Assembly (NCBI RefSeq): GCF_001273845.1
Contig: NZ_JHBW01000087.1
Span: forward strand, 620,001 to 684,000
Length of the DNA: 64,000 nucleotides
Direction of reading: 5' to 3'
Source of the DNA: Leucobacter musarum subsp. musarum
GTDB lineage: Bacteria; Actinomycetota; Actinomycetes; Actinomycetales; Microbacteriaceae
This document shows positions 8,996 to 18,097 of this stretch, piece by piece (within the stretch, counting starts at the first letter, position 1; the number at the start of each line of letters is the position of its first letter). The notes under the pieces are model-generated. The model saw nothing but the letters and a program-made list of their open reading frames with translations, did no database searches and was not told the origin of the DNA. Position numbers and translations under genes: made by a program.

Positions 8996-10597
8996 ATGAC
9001 CACATTCCTCGAACTCGGCGTCGATCAGGATCTTGTCGATGCGCTCTCGGCGGAAGGCATCGTCGATGCCTTCCCCATCCAGGAGCAGACGGTCCCGCTC
9101 GCCATCACGGGGCAAGACATCATCGGCCAGGCCAAGACGGGCACCGGCAAGACCTTCGGCTTCGGGTTGCCTGTGCTGCAGCGCATCGGCACCGACCCGG
9201 CACCGGGCGTGCAGGCTCTCGTCGTCGTGCCGACCCGCGAGCTCGCGGTGCAGGTCTATGAAGATCTCGAGCTCGCCGCGAAGAATCGCGCAGCGACCGT
9301 GGTGCCGATCTACGGCGGCAAGGCCTACGAGGGGCAGATCGAGCAGCTGAAGGCGGGGGCGCAGATCGTCGTCGGTACCCCAGGTCGTCTGCTCGATCTC
9401 GCGAACCAGCGCCTGCTCGATCTCGGCAAGGTGCGCGAGATGGTGCTCGACGAGGCCGACAAGATGCTCGACCTCGGTTTCCTCGCCGACATCGAGAAGC
9501 TGTTCTCGCTGACGCCCCCGACGCGTCACACGATGCTCTTCTCCGCGACGATGCCCGGCACGATCGTGACGCTGGCGCGTCGTTTCATGTCGAAGCCGAT
9601 TCACATCCGCGCTTCTGACCCGGACGAGGGCGCAGCGCAGGCCAACATCGAGCACATCATCTACCGCGCCCACTCGCTCGACAAAGACGAGGTGATCGGC
9701 CGTATTCTGCAGGCCGAGGGCCGCGGTAAGACCGTAATCTTCATGCGCACGAAGCGCGCGGCGGCGAAGCTTCAGGAGGAGCTTGTCGATCGCGGCTTCT
9801 CCGCGGCTTCGGTGCACGGAGATCTGAATCAGGAGCAGCGCGAGCGCGCGATGGCCTCCTTCAAGGCGGGCAAGAAAGATATCTTGATCGCCACCGATGT
9901 CGCCGCCCGCGGCATCGACGTCGACGACGTCACCCACGTGATCAATCACACCGTGCCCGATGACGAGAAGACCTACCTGCACCGTGTTGGCCGCACCGGC
10001 CGCGCGGGCCGCACCGGCATCGCGGTTACCTTCGTGGACTGGGACGACCTGCACAAGTGGGCACTCATCAACAAGGCGCTCGAGTTCGGCGTGCCCGACC
10101 CGGTTGAGACCTACTCGTCGTCACCCCACCTCTTCGCCGACCTCAAGATTCCCGAGGGGTCGAAGGGCCGTCTCAAGGCCACCCCGGTCAAGGAGCGCGC
10201 TCCGCGCGAGCGCACCGGAGGGCGCGGCGGACGCGGTGAGCGCGGTGCACGCACCGGCGGCTCGGGATCGACCGACGGCCTGCCGGCCGACGGCGACGGG
10301 GTCAGCACGAGCACTCGCACGCGCCGCCGCACCCGCAGCGCGAATCCGCAGGGCCGTGGCCGTCACGAGGGCCACAGCCATGAGCAGCACGGGCACGATA
10401 CCGAGGGCGGCGGCGAGCCCGGTGCCCCGTTGACACCGGCCGACGCACTCGCTGCCTCGGGCGAGACCGCGGCCCCGAAGCGTCGCCGCCGCCGCCGTCG
10501 CAGTGGCGGCGCAAATGGGTCGAGCACGGCAAACGCTGCGAATTCAGAATCCTCCGTGACCGCTGCCCCGTCGCACGAACCGAGTTCGGAGAGCTAG
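8996..10597 (+). CDS. DEAD-box ATP-dependent RNA helicase
   Basis: The 533-residue RNA helicase has the Q motif (FPIQEQTVPLA), motif I AKTGTGKT, Ia PTRELAVQ, DEAD box (VLDEADKML), SAT (FSATMPG) and HRVGRTGRAG in order. The last 150 residues are disordered and basic: RG-rich repeats (GGRGGRGERG), a His-rich patch (HEGHSHEQHGHD) and a polyarginine block, typical of RNA-binding tails of RhlE-type enzymes. It probably acts in ribosome assembly or RNA turnover. It is divergent from the ferritin-fold gene and followed by a strong hairpin terminator. Confidence 0.93.
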   Translation: MTTFLELGVDQDLVDALSAEGIVDAFPIQEQTVPLAITGQDIIGQAKTGTGKTFGFGLPVLQRIGTDPAPGVQALVVVPTRELAVQVYEDLELAAKNRAATVVPIYGGKAYEGQIEQLKAGAQIVVGTPGRLLDLANQRLLDLGKVREMVLDEADKMLDLGFLADIEKLFSLTPPTRHTMLFSATMPGTIVTLARRFMSKPIHIRASDPDEGAAQANIEHIIYRAHSLDKDEVIGRILQAEGRGKTVIFMRTKRAAAKLQEELVDRGFSAASVHGDLNQEQRERAMASFKAGKKDILIATDVAARGIDVDDVTHVINHTVPDDEKTYLHRVGRTGRAGRTGIAVTFVDWDDLHKWALINKALEFGVPDPVETYSSSPHLFADLKIPEGSKGRLKATPVKERAPRERTGGRGGRGERGARTGGSGSTDGLPADGDGVSTSTRTRRRTRSANPQGRGRHEGHSHEQHGHDTEGGGEPGAPLTPADALAASGETAAPKRRRRRRRSGGANGSSTANAANSESSVTAAPSHEPSSES

Positions 10598-10606
10598 TCG
10601 ATCGCC

Positions 10607-10639
10607 CGCGCAGGAGACGCGCGTTCCGTCTCCTGCGCG
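10607..10639 (+). terminator. hairpin terminator after DEAD-box helicase
   Basis: A 13-bp perfect stem (10607-10619 with 10627-10639) with a 7-base loop starts ten bases after the helicase stop. A short GTTTGT run follows. Confidence 0.75.
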
Positions 10640-10733
10640 ACTGCGTTTGTCCGTATCGCGACATCTCCCCGGCTTAGGCTGGTGGTGCTGCCGTTGCGGC
10701 ATTATCACCGTTTACTTTTCGCCGAGGTCCCTG

Positions 10734-12395
10734 ATGTCCCGTTTCGCCCGTCGACACCGACATCGTGCACAGCGCACCGGGGTGACGCCGGGAGCGGTCT
10801 TCGGCGAGGCACTTTCGGGCGGTCGGCGCCCCGGGCGCACGGCGCTCGCGCTGTCGGGGTTCGCGGCGCACCAGTTCGGCGAGGTGCTCGTGCCGGTCGC
10901 GGTCGGCGTCGTCATCGATCATGCGATCGGACCTCGGGATCCGCTCGCCCTCGTCTGGTCGCTCGGGTTGCTCGCTACGGCGTTCCTGCTGCTCATCGTG
11001 GCCTGGCAGACGGGCGTGCGCGTCGGCACTCGGGTGTACACCCGTGGCGAGCACACCCTGCGTCAACGCGTGATCGGGATGGCCCTGTTCGACGGTTCGC
11101 GTCGCCGCCGCCCGACGGGCGACGTGCTGGCCCTGTCAGCTTCAGACACGTTCCAGTCGGCGGGCATCTTCTGGGTCGCGGCCGAGATCGCGGCGTCCGT
11201 TGCCGCGGTCGGCCTCTCGGTGTTCGTGCTACTCGGCATCGCCTGGCAGCTGGCGGTGGCCGCGATCGTCGGCGCCCTGGTGCAGGGTGCCCTCGTGCAC
11301 ATCGTGAGCGGCCCCCTGCGTCGTCGCGGTTTCGCCGCGCAGAACCGCGCGGCGCGCCTCGACACGGTGGGAACCGACTTCGCGACCGGCTTCCGCGTGC
11401 TCAGCTCGTTGGGCGGCGCCGAACGGGCCAGTGAACGCTACCGCGCGGAAAGCGCCAGCGCCGCCGAGGCCGCCCTCAGCGCCGAGCGCTCATCAGCGGG
11501 TCTCGCGTCACTCGCAACGCTGGTGAGCGGCTGCGTCTTCGCCGGCATCGCCGCCCTCGGCGGCTGGCTCGCGCTGCACGGAGACGTATCGATCGGCGGT
11601 TTCGTCACCGCCATGGGGCTGGCGCAGATCATTAAGGAACCGCTGCAGACGCTCGGCTCGGTGCCGGCACAGATCGCCGCGAAGCACGGCTCGGCGCGGA
11701 GACTGTCGGAGTACCTCTCGGGCGACGCGGCACGCGATGCAGGGCTGGAGGATCCGGCACCCCGCACTGAATCGGCCGAGCGGATCACGGCATCGACCGC
11801 GAGCAGCGCGCCCGCCCCGCTCACCATCGCCACTGCGCGGGGCTTCGTCGTCGTGCCCCCGGGCGCGGTGGTCGGCGTGCGGTGCGACCCGGCGCACGCG
11901 AACGACCTCGCCGATCTGCTGGGCGCGCGACGCGGAGCGCTTCCCGGTGAGATCTCGATCGGTGGCATCGATGCCAGCACGCTCGACTCGCGGGCGCTGC
12001 GCACCGCCATCTTCGCGCCCCCGCACGCCGCCGCCGTCTTCAGCGGTTCGGCGGCAGAGAACCTCGGCGCACCCGCCGACGAAACGCACCTCGCGACGGC
12101 AGGATTCGATGAGGTCGTCGAGCGCTTGCCGCTCGGGCTCGACGAGCCGCTCGGCGAGCGGGGGCTGCGACTTTCGGGCGGCCAGCGTCAGCGGCTGCTG
12201 CTCGCCCGCGCCCTGCACCAGCCGCACGAGGTGATCGTGCTCCACGAGCCGACAACCGCGATGGACCCGGTGACCGAAGCGCGCATCGCCGCAGCGCTCG
12301 GCGCGGCAGGCCGCACCATGCTGCTGATCACCGATCGTCCCAGCTTGCTCGCCGCCTGCGACCGGGTGCACGACCTCCGGGAGGCGACCCGATGA
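10734..12395 (+). CDS. ABC exporter half-transporter with degenerate ATP site
   Basis: This 553-residue protein has an N-terminal exporter membrane domain (six hydrophobic helices) and a C-terminal nucleotide-binding domain. The ABC domain lacks a Walker A motif: the expected GxxGxGKS region reads VRCDPAHAND. Walker B has VLHEPTTAMD, and the H-loop histidine is Asp (LLITDRPS). The signature LSGGQRQR is perfect. Alone it should not hydrolyse ATP, but its signature can complete the active site of the partner encoded next. ATG 10734 is preferred over a TTG at 10647 because it has an upstream GAGG and the usual basic N-terminus. The stop overlaps the partner start (ATGA). The substrate is unknown. 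Confidence 0.88.
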   Translation: MSRFARRHRHRAQRTGVTPGAVFGEALSGGRRPGRTALALSGFAAHQFGEVLVPVAVGVVIDHAIGPRDPLALVWSLGLLATAFLLLIVAWQTGVRVGTRVYTRGEHTLRQRVIGMALFDGSRRRRPTGDVLALSASDTFQSAGIFWVAAEIAASVAAVGLSVFVLLGIAWQLAVAAIVGALVQGALVHIVSGPLRRRGFAAQNRAARLDTVGTDFATGFRVLSSLGGAERASERYRAESASAAEAALSAERSSAGLASLATLVSGCVFAGIAALGGWLALHGDVSIGGFVTAMGLAQIIKEPLQTLGSVPAQIAAKHGSARRLSEYLSGDAARDAGLEDPAPRTESAERITASTASSAPAPLTIATARGFVVVPPGAVVGVRCDPAHANDLADLLGARRGALPGEISIGGIDASTLDSRALRTAIFAPPHAAAVFSGSAAENLGAPADETHLATAGFDEVVERLPLGLDEPLGERGLRLSGGQRQRLLLARALHQPHEVIVLHEPTTAMDPVTEARIAAALGAAGRTMLLITDRPSLLAACDRVHDLREATR

Positions 12396-14179
12396 GCGAT
12401 CCCCAGACGACCAAGCTGCCGGTGGCGAGCGGTCGCGACACGGCACGATTCTTAGCACGCACCGTCGGCCGCACGCCCCTGCTCCCGATCGCCGCGCTCC
12501 TGGCGATTGGCGCGGGCACCGGTGCCGCACTCGTCGCTCCGTGGCTCGTCGGTCGTCTGGTCGACGGCGTCGTCGCCGGCGACGAGTCCGTGCTCGTGCC
12601 CGTCGTCATCGCGCTCGTCGTCGCCTTCGCCGTCGGCGCCGCACTCACCTGGTTGGGCCGCGTGCTCCTCGCGCGTCTGGCGCAACGCACGATCCGTGTC
12701 GTGCGCGAATCCGCGTTCGCTTCGGCGTTCGCTCAGCCTGCCGCGCGCATCGAGGCCGCCGGCACCGGCGACCTCATCTCTCGCCTCTCCACCGATGTGC
12801 GTGCCGTCGGAGAGGTCGTCTCGGAAGCGCTGCCGGCGCTCCTGAGTGCGGGGTTCGGCATCGCGCTCAGCCTCGTCGGCATGAGCGTGCTCGACCCGCG
12901 ACTCGCCCTGGCGGCTCTCGCCGCGGCCCCCATCCAGATCATCGCCCTGCGCGTGTTCCTGCGGCGCAGCGCTCCGGTCTACCGCGATCACCGCGCCGCA
13001 GTCGCCGAGCGGGGCCAGCGCACCATCGAGGCCGTGCGCGGCGCCGACACGGTCGCCGCCCTCCAGTCCGAAGCCCGACACCTGACCCGCATCGGCGACG
13101 CATCGGAGCAGGCCATCGGGCTGGAGGTGCGCGCGACGCATGTACGAAACGTGTTCTTCGGCAACCTCAACTTTGCGGAGTTCGTCGGGCTTACTGCCGT
13201 GTTGCTCGTCGGATACCTCCTGGTCTCGTCAGGCACGCTCGAAATCGGTGCTGCGACCGCCGCCGCACTGTACTTTCTCGGCCTCTTCGGCCCGATGGGC
13301 AGCCTGCTCGCACGCATCGACGATCTGCAGGACGCCGGGGCGAGCCTCGCGCGGCTCACCGGCGTCATCATGCTGCCGGTGCCGGATCGCCAGACGACGG
13401 CGGTTGAATCGTCAGCAGGCGCATCGACGCCTGGCGCCCCAACCGCTGCCGTGCGGCGCGGTCACCTGGAGATCGTCGATCTGGAATTCGGATACCGCGC
13501 CGACACCACCGACCTCGCTGATGTTGCGCTCTCCATCGCCCCCGGGGAGTTCGTCGCCGTCGTTGGCGCGAGCGGCGCGGGTAAGTCGACGCTCGCCCGC
13601 GTCGTCGCCGGCGAGCTCGTGCCGCGCCGCGGCACGGTGCGGCACGACGCACGCGCGCTCGCCGAGGCACACCCCGTCGATCAGCGTGCGGCGTCCGTGT
13701 TGCTCGCGCAGGAGCCGCACGTGTTCGATGGCACCGTGCGCGACGACCTGACACTCTTCGCCGACGCCGATGACGCGACGATCACCGCGGCGATCGGGCG
13801 CCTGGGTGCGGAGTGGATCCTGCATCTGCCCGAGGGCCTCGACACCCGTATTGGCGATACCGGCCTCACCCTCACTCCAGGTCAGGCCCAGCACCTCGCG
13901 CTCGTGCGCGTCGCGCTCGCCGAAGCCCCGCTGGTCATTCTCGATGAGGCGACCGCTGAGGCAGGCTCGCAAGACGCGGAGTTGCTCGACGCCGCGTCGC
14001 GCGCCGCTGCCGGCCCCCGCACCTCGGTCGTGATTGCGCATCGGCTCGCCCAGACCGCGAGCGCAGATCGCATCGTGGTCATGCACGACGGCCGGATCGC
14101 CCAGACCGGCACGCACGACGAACTGCTGGCGGTGCCGGGCCCGTACGCCGAACTCTGGTCTGCGTCGCAGGGCCACTGA
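12392..14179 (+). CDS. ABC exporter half-transporter with intact Walker A, degenerate signature
   Basis: The 595-residue partner of the preceding half-transporter has a six-helix membrane domain and a nucleotide-binding domain. Walker A (GASGAGKST, about residue 392), Walker B (LVILDEATAE) and the H-loop (VVIAHRLAQ) are intact. The signature is LTPGQAQ instead of LSGGQ, and the D-loop is altered (EAGSQD). With the first subunit's LSGGQ it makes one consensus ATP site, and the other site is degenerate, as in heterodimeric exporters such as TM287/288 and TmrAB. It is translationally coupled to its partner. Drug or lipid export is possible, but nothing nearby names the substrate. Confidence 0.9.
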   Translation: MSDPQTTKLPVASGRDTARFLARTVGRTPLLPIAALLAIGAGTGAALVAPWLVGRLVDGVVAGDESVLVPVVIALVVAFAVGAALTWLGRVLLARLAQRTIRVVRESAFASAFAQPAARIEAAGTGDLISRLSTDVRAVGEVVSEALPALLSAGFGIALSLVGMSVLDPRLALAALAAAPIQIIALRVFLRRSAPVYRDHRAAVAERGQRTIEAVRGADTVAALQSEARHLTRIGDASEQAIGLEVRATHVRNVFFGNLNFAEFVGLTAVLLVGYLLVSSGTLEIGAATAAALYFLGLFGPMGSLLARIDDLQDAGASLARLTGVIMLPVPDRQTTAVESSAGASTPGAPTAAVRRGHLEIVDLEFGYRADTTDLADVALSIAPGEFVAVVGASGAGKSTLARVVAGELVPRRGTVRHDARALAEAHPVDQRAASVLLAQEPHVFDGTVRDDLTLFADADDATITAAIGRLGAEWILHLPEGLDTRIGDTGLTLTPGQAQHLALVRVALAEAPLVILDEATAEAGSQDAELLDAASRAAAGPRTSVVIAHRLAQTASADRIVVMHDGRIAQTGTHDELLAVPGPYAELWSASQGH

Positions 14180-14207
14180 GACGACTGGCGCATCACCCTG
14201 CGTCGAT

Positions 14208-15062
14208 TCAGCGCGGCGTCGCGAGCCCTTCGCGGAGCCGCGCCACCGTCTCGAGATCGGTGGTCTGCTGCCCGAGGAGATTCGGCTTTCCAGCGCCGTG
14301 GTAGTCGCTCGAACCGGTAGCCACGAGTCCCTGCTGAGCGACCGCCGCGATGATCGGAGGCATCCAGTCGTCGCGGTGCTCGGGATGGCGCAGCTCGACC
14401 CCGGTGAGCCCCGCTTCGGCGAGCTCGCCGAGCTCGCGCGGAGATACGGGAGTCCGCTGTCGGAACGCAGCCGGGTGGGCGAGCACGGCGACGCCCCCGG
14501 CAGCGTGCACCATGCGAATCGCTTCCACGGTCTCGATCGCGTCGGTCCCGAGGTAGTACCGGGAGCGCGGATGAAGGAGCTCGGCGAACACCGTGCTGCG
14601 ATCGGGAAAATACCCGGCAGCGACGAGCGCGTCGGCGATGTGCGGCCGCCCGACAGTGCGCGCGTCTTCGTCGCCGACGACGGCCTCCCAGGTGATCGCG
14701 TAATCGGCGGCGACCAGACGCACCATTTGGCGTGCGCGGGTTAATCGCGACCGGCGCACATGAGCGAGGGCGTCGAAGAGTTCACCGGCGAGCGGAGAGA
14801 TGCCGTACCCGAGCAGGTGCCGAGATTTGCCGCCGTGTTTCGTCGTGATCTCGATGCCCGGCAGAAAATCGACGCCCGCCGAGGCCGCCGCCTCGCGTGC
14901 TTCCTCCCACCCGTCGATGGTGTCGTGATCGGTGAGGGCGAACCCGGCCAAGCCGATGTCGGCGGCGTCGCGCGCGATCTGAGCGGGCCGGGTCGTGCCG
15001 TCCGAGAACACCGAGTGCGTGTGCAGATCGAAGCCAGGCTGCCCCGCCGCGGAATCCGTCAT
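14208..15062 (-). CDS. PHP-domain phosphoesterase (TrpH/RNase AM-like)
   Basis: The 284-residue PHP protein shows the metal-binding set FDLHTHSVFSDG near the N-terminus, LTDHDTIDG, GIEITTKHGG, then HPAAFR and SSDYHGAGKP near the C-terminus. This matches the YciV/TrpH group, whose members act as 3',5'-nucleoside bisphosphate phosphatases or 5'-3' exoribonucleases. It is cytosolic. The ATG at 15062 follows a TAAGAT -10 by six bases, so it should be leaderless. It is divergent from the M24 peptidase with only about 60 bases between. Confidence 0.88.
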   Translation of the reverse strand: MTDSAAGQPGFDLHTHSVFSDGTTRPAQIARDAADIGLAGFALTDHDTIDGWEEAREAAASAGVDFLPGIEITTKHGGKSRHLLGYGISPLAGELFDALAHVRRSRLTRARQMVRLVAADYAITWEAVVGDEDARTVGRPHIADALVAAGYFPDRSTVFAELLHPRSRYYLGTDAIETVEAIRMVHAAGGVAVLAHPAAFRQRTPVSPRELGELAEAGLTGVELRHPEHRDDWMPPIIAAVAQQGLVATGSSDYHGAGKPNLLGQQTTDLETVARLREGLATPR

Positions 15063-15068
15063 CCTGCC

Positions 15069-15074
15069 ATCTTA
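15069..15074 (-). promoter_or_regulatory. -10 element (TAAGAT), leaderless, PHP gene
   Basis: TAAGAT on the minus strand sits six bases before the ATG at 15062. Confidence 0.55.
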
Positions 15075-15125
15075 CGGCGCGGTCGCTGCCGGTCGCCTTC
15101 GTCGTCGAAGTGAGAAGATGGACGC

Positions 15126-16514
15126 ATGACCGACAGCGCTCAGACCACTCACGAGGTGGAAATCGACAACAGCAACCGGAGCACCACTCCGCAGACCGAC
15201 GTGTTCGTGGAGTACCTCTCCAAGCACTGGGCGGATCGCCCGGAGACGCTCCCCGAGGCCTGGCCAGTTGCGGCGCACGCCGCCGAGCGCCGAGCGACCT
15301 TCGCCGCGCAGTTCCCGGGTGAGCGCGTCGTCGTGGCCGCGGGTGCGATGAAGCAGCGCTCCAACGACACGTTCTACCAGTACCGCGCGCACAGTGCGTT
15401 CGCCCACCTCACCGGGTGGGGGTCCGCGAGCGAGCCCGGTGCCGTTCTCGTGTTTGAACCGCGCGATGGCGGCCACGACGCCACCGTGTACTTCCGCGAG
15501 CGAGCCGGTCGCGACAGCGATGAGTTCTTCGCGAACCCCGAAATCGGCGAGTTCTGGATCGGGCCGCGCCCGTCGCTCGCGCAGGTATCGGCGGCGCTCG
15601 GCGTCGCCACCGCCGCACTCGGGGAGTTCGTTGCCGGTGACGCCGACCGCACGCTCGACGACCCCGAGGTGGCCCGCGTCGCCTCCGAGCTGCGCCTCGT
15701 CAAAGACTCGTACGAGCTCGCCGAGATGCAGGCCGCGGTCGACGCGACGGCACAGGGCTTCGACGACGTCCTCGCGGCCCTGCCGCAGGCGAGCGCGCAC
15801 ACGCGCGGCGAACGCATCGTCGAGGGCGTCTTCAACCAGCGCGCCCGCCTCGAGGGCAACACAGTCGGATACGAGACCATCGCCGCGTCGGGTCCCCACG
15901 CCTGCACATTGCACTGGATTCAGAACGACGGCCCCGTGCGTGACGGCGATCTGTTGCTGCTCGACGCCGGCATCGAGCTCGACAGCCTGTACACCGCGGA
16001 CATCACGCGCACCGTACCCATATCGGGCACCTTCAGCGAGGTGCAGCGTCGTGTGTACGAGACCGTCCTCGAAGCGGCTGACGCCGCACGCGCCATTGTG
16101 AAGCCGGGCATCCGCTTCCGGGAGGTGCACGCCGCCGCGATGGAGATCATCGAGCGCCGCACGCGCGAGTGGGGCTTCCTCCCCGAAGACGACGGCACCG
16201 CCTACTACCGTCGCTACATGGTGCACGGCACCAGCCACCATCTCGGCATGGACGTGCACGACTGCGCGCAGGCGCGCCGCGACCTGTATCTCGACGGCGT
16301 GCTCGAGGCCGGCATGGTCTTCACCATCGAGCCCGGCCTCTACTTCCAGCCCGACGACCTCACCGTGCCCGAGGAGTACCGCGGCATCGGCGTGCGCATC
16401 GAAGACGACATCGTCGTGACGGCTGACGGCTGCGTGAACCTGTCGGCGGGGATTCCGCGCGAGGCCGCAGCGGTCGAAGCGTGGGTGCAGCGCCTGCGCG
16501 CGTCGCGCAGCTGA
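15126..16514 (+). CDS. Xaa-Pro aminopeptidase P family (M24 metallopeptidase)
   Basis: The 462-residue protein has an N-terminal aminopeptidase P domain (around residues 30-160) and a C-terminal pita-bread domain. The dinuclear metal ligands are visible: LLLDAGIELDSLYTADITR (two Asp), HGTSHHLGMDVHD (His), FTIEPGLYF (Glu) and RIEDDIVV (Glu). It probably removes N-terminal residues before proline in the cytosol. A GAAGAT hexamer six bases before the ATG is a weak leaderless -10. No signal peptide is seen. Confidence 0.92.
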   Translation: MTDSAQTTHEVEIDNSNRSTTPQTDVFVEYLSKHWADRPETLPEAWPVAAHAAERRATFAAQFPGERVVVAAGAMKQRSNDTFYQYRAHSAFAHLTGWGSASEPGAVLVFEPRDGGHDATVYFRERAGRDSDEFFANPEIGEFWIGPRPSLAQVSAALGVATAALGEFVAGDADRTLDDPEVARVASELRLVKDSYELAEMQAAVDATAQGFDDVLAALPQASAHTRGERIVEGVFNQRARLEGNTVGYETIAASGPHACTLHWIQNDGPVRDGDLLLLDAGIELDSLYTADITRTVPISGTFSEVQRRVYETVLEAADAARAIVKPGIRFREVHAAAMEIIERRTREWGFLPEDDGTAYYRRYMVHGTSHHLGMDVHDCAQARRDLYLDGVLEAGMVFTIEPGLYFQPDDLTVPEEYRGIGVRIEDDIVVTADGCVNLSAGIPREAAAVEAWVQRLRASRS

Positions 16515-16553
16515 CGCGAGGCGTACGCGTCGCGGGCACGCAGTACCGGAGGC

Positions 16554-16559
16554 TAGACT
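16554..16559 (+). promoter_or_regulatory. -10 element (TAGACT) of secreted-protein gene
   Basis: TAGACT ends eight bases before ATG 16568 and only two bases before an in-frame GTG at 16562. The ATG fits leaderless geometry; the GGAGG at 16548-16552 lies too far upstream to be ideal. Confidence 0.5.
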
Positions 16560-16567
16560 CTGTGGCC

Positions 16568-17137
16568 ATGGTCTCCGGTACTGCACGCACGCGCGCCCCG
16601 TGGCGCACCCGCGTGCACGCCGTGGGTGCGACCGGCACGGCCGCGCTGCTGCTCGGAACCACGGTGCTTGCACCGTTTTCCATGACTGCAGCGTTCGCGG
16701 CACCCGGCGATGCGACTGCGACGAACACGCGCGGCACGCATTCGGTCACCGCTGCGACGGCGACCGGCGGCGCTACGCTGGCCGTACTCGACATCGCGGC
16801 GGCAGAGGAGCCGGCCGCGACGACACCGGCGAAGCAACCCGCCGCCGGCACTGCCAGCACCGCGCTCTACACGCTTGAGCAGTTCATGTTCAGCGGCGCC
16901 GTGAACTGGGGCGGCTACCGCTTCACGTATTACAGCGAGCAGGTGCTTCCCGGGCCCGGCCTCGAGATTCCCGGCCGCCACGTCAACGATGACGGCTACG
17001 TCAGCGATTCCGATGGCTACATCGTGCTCGCCGGCGACGCTCCGAAGGGCACGGTATTCGAGACGCCTTTCGGGCACCCCGGCAAAATCTACGACCGCGG
17101 CACGTTCGGCACGCACCTCGACGTCTACATCCGCTGA
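16568..17137 (+). CDS. secreted protein with C-terminal 3D/double-psi barrel-like domain
   Basis: The 189-residue protein starts with a signal peptide (basic MVSGTARTRAPWRTR, then a hydrophobic core, probable cleavage after TAAFAAP). A low-complexity Ala/Thr linker follows, then a C-terminal domain of about 75 residues beginning VNWGGYRFTYYSEQVLPG and ending GTHLDVYIR. The order of Gly, Asp and the terminal KIYDRGTFGTHLDVYI recalls '3D' (double-psi beta-barrel) domains found in endolysins and resuscitation-factor-like wall enzymes; that family link is by eye and tentative. It is followed after 11 bases by a SUKH-family gene, so the two may be cotranscribed. Confidence 0.65.
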   Translation: MVSGTARTRAPWRTRVHAVGATGTAALLLGTTVLAPFSMTAAFAAPGDATATNTRGTHSVTAATATGGATLAVLDIAAAEEPAATTPAKQPAAGTASTALYTLEQFMFSGAVNWGGYRFTYYSEQVLPGPGLEIPGRHVNDDGYVSDSDGYIVLAGDAPKGTVFETPFGHPGKIYDRGTFGTHLDVYIR

Positions 17138-17148
17138 TTCGGTTTCGC

Positions 17149-17691
17149 ATGCATCACTCTCAGCTTTGGAGCATCGACGGCGACCCGACCACCGAGCACC
17201 TCGATCACGAGGCATTGCAGCAGTTCCGATTCGCGAACGACCTCGGCTTTCCGAAATCGTATGTCGACTTCATCGAGCGGTACGGATGGGCCCGCACCTT
17301 CGGCCTGTGGCTGATCTACCCGCCCGTGCACCCCGGCTTCGCCGATGGTCGGGCACGCGCCGAGCACCTCACCACGCGCTTTCGCGCGCAATTTCATGAG
17401 GGCCGTACCGAAGACTTCGACTGGATGATCGAGCCCGACGGCTCGTGGGAGATCGCAGAACGTCTGGACGTGTTCGGCTGGAGCGAGAACGGTGATTTTC
17501 TGCTCTGGGATCCGGCGAGCGCTCGCGCAGACGGAGAGTTCCCGGTCTGGGAGTCGCGCCGCGCCGACACACTGCATCTGCTCGGGGCGACCCTCGACGA
17601 AGCGCTCCCCCGACTGCGTGCGGAGTCAGTATTGCATCAGGAGCATCCCGATGAGCCCGACGTCCAACCGCTTCTGGCGGTACGCCTCTAA
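17149..17691 (+). CDS. SMI1/KNR4 (SUKH) family protein
   Basis: The 180-residue cytosolic protein has the SUKH signature: an early FANDLGFPKSYVDFIERYGW, a central FDWMIEPDGSWEIAE, then DVFGWSENGDFLLWD. Such proteins are best known as immunity proteins in bacterial polymorphic toxin systems, though many are uncharacterised. No nuclease toxin is next to it; the gene just upstream encodes a secreted protein with a wall-hydrolase-like domain. Whether the two form an effector and immunity pair is open. Confidence 0.75.
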   Translation: MHHSQLWSIDGDPTTEHLDHEALQQFRFANDLGFPKSYVDFIERYGWARTFGLWLIYPPVHPGFADGRARAEHLTTRFRAQFHEGRTEDFDWMIEPDGSWEIAERLDVFGWSENGDFLLWDPASARADGEFPVWESRRADTLHLLGATLDEALPRLRAESVLHQEHPDEPDVQPLLAVRL

Positions 17692-17710
17692 GGGTGCGGC
17701 GCGAGCGGCG

Positions 17711-18097
17711 CTATTCGACGTCGCCGTCGACGTACATCCAACGGCGGTCGGATCCGGATCGCGCAAAGCGACTGCGCTCGCGCAGTTCGATGCGCCCAGC
17801 CGGCCCGCGACCGATCGCGGTGAACGTCACTGAGCCGGCCTCGTCGAACGGTCCGCCGCCCTCAACTTCCTCGATGAACAGTCGCCGCCATTCGGTGCCG
17901 TCGTCAAGGTCGAGGTCATCGGGCCGGGTAGCCGGGTCCCAGCTCGCGCGCAGATACGCGGCGTCGCCGAGCGCGAACGCGCTGAACCGCGAGCGCATGA
18001 GGCGCTCGGCCGTGGGCGCCGGCTCCCCCGCGTGCAACGGGCCGCAGCACGCCGCGTAGGCGATGCCGCGGTCGCAGGGGCAGAGCGGGTCGGTCAC
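17711..18097 (-). CDS. YchJ-family protein (UPF0225, SEC-C-like N-terminus)
   Basis: The 128-residue protein opens with a Cys-rich zinc-binding motif CPCDRGIAYAACCGPLHAG, then ERLMRSRFSAFALGDAAYL, then a compact NTF2-like domain ending RWMYVDGDVE. This is the UPF0225/YchJ pattern; its function is unknown. The GTG start at 18097 overlaps the stop of the upstream DUF885 gene (GTGA), so it is translationally coupled. Confidence 0.85.
   Translation of the reverse strand: MTDPLCPCDRGIAYAACCGPLHAGEPAPTAERLMRSRFSAFALGDAAYLRASWDPATRPDDLDLDDGTEWRRLFIEEVEGGGPFDEAGSVTFTAIGRGPAGRIELRERSRFARSGSDRRWMYVDGDVE

Noticed and set aside
15114-15128. M24 peptidase and stress-like gene (58506-58511) as strict leaderless cases
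   Set aside because: Their hexamers are GAAGAT and GAGAAT, which lack the first T; they were not counted as TANNNT.
16481-17691. Complete polymorphic toxin system
   Set aside because: No delivery domain, nuclease or repeat-rich toxin is seen; only a SUKH gene and a small secreted protein, so it is kept as a weak hypothesis.
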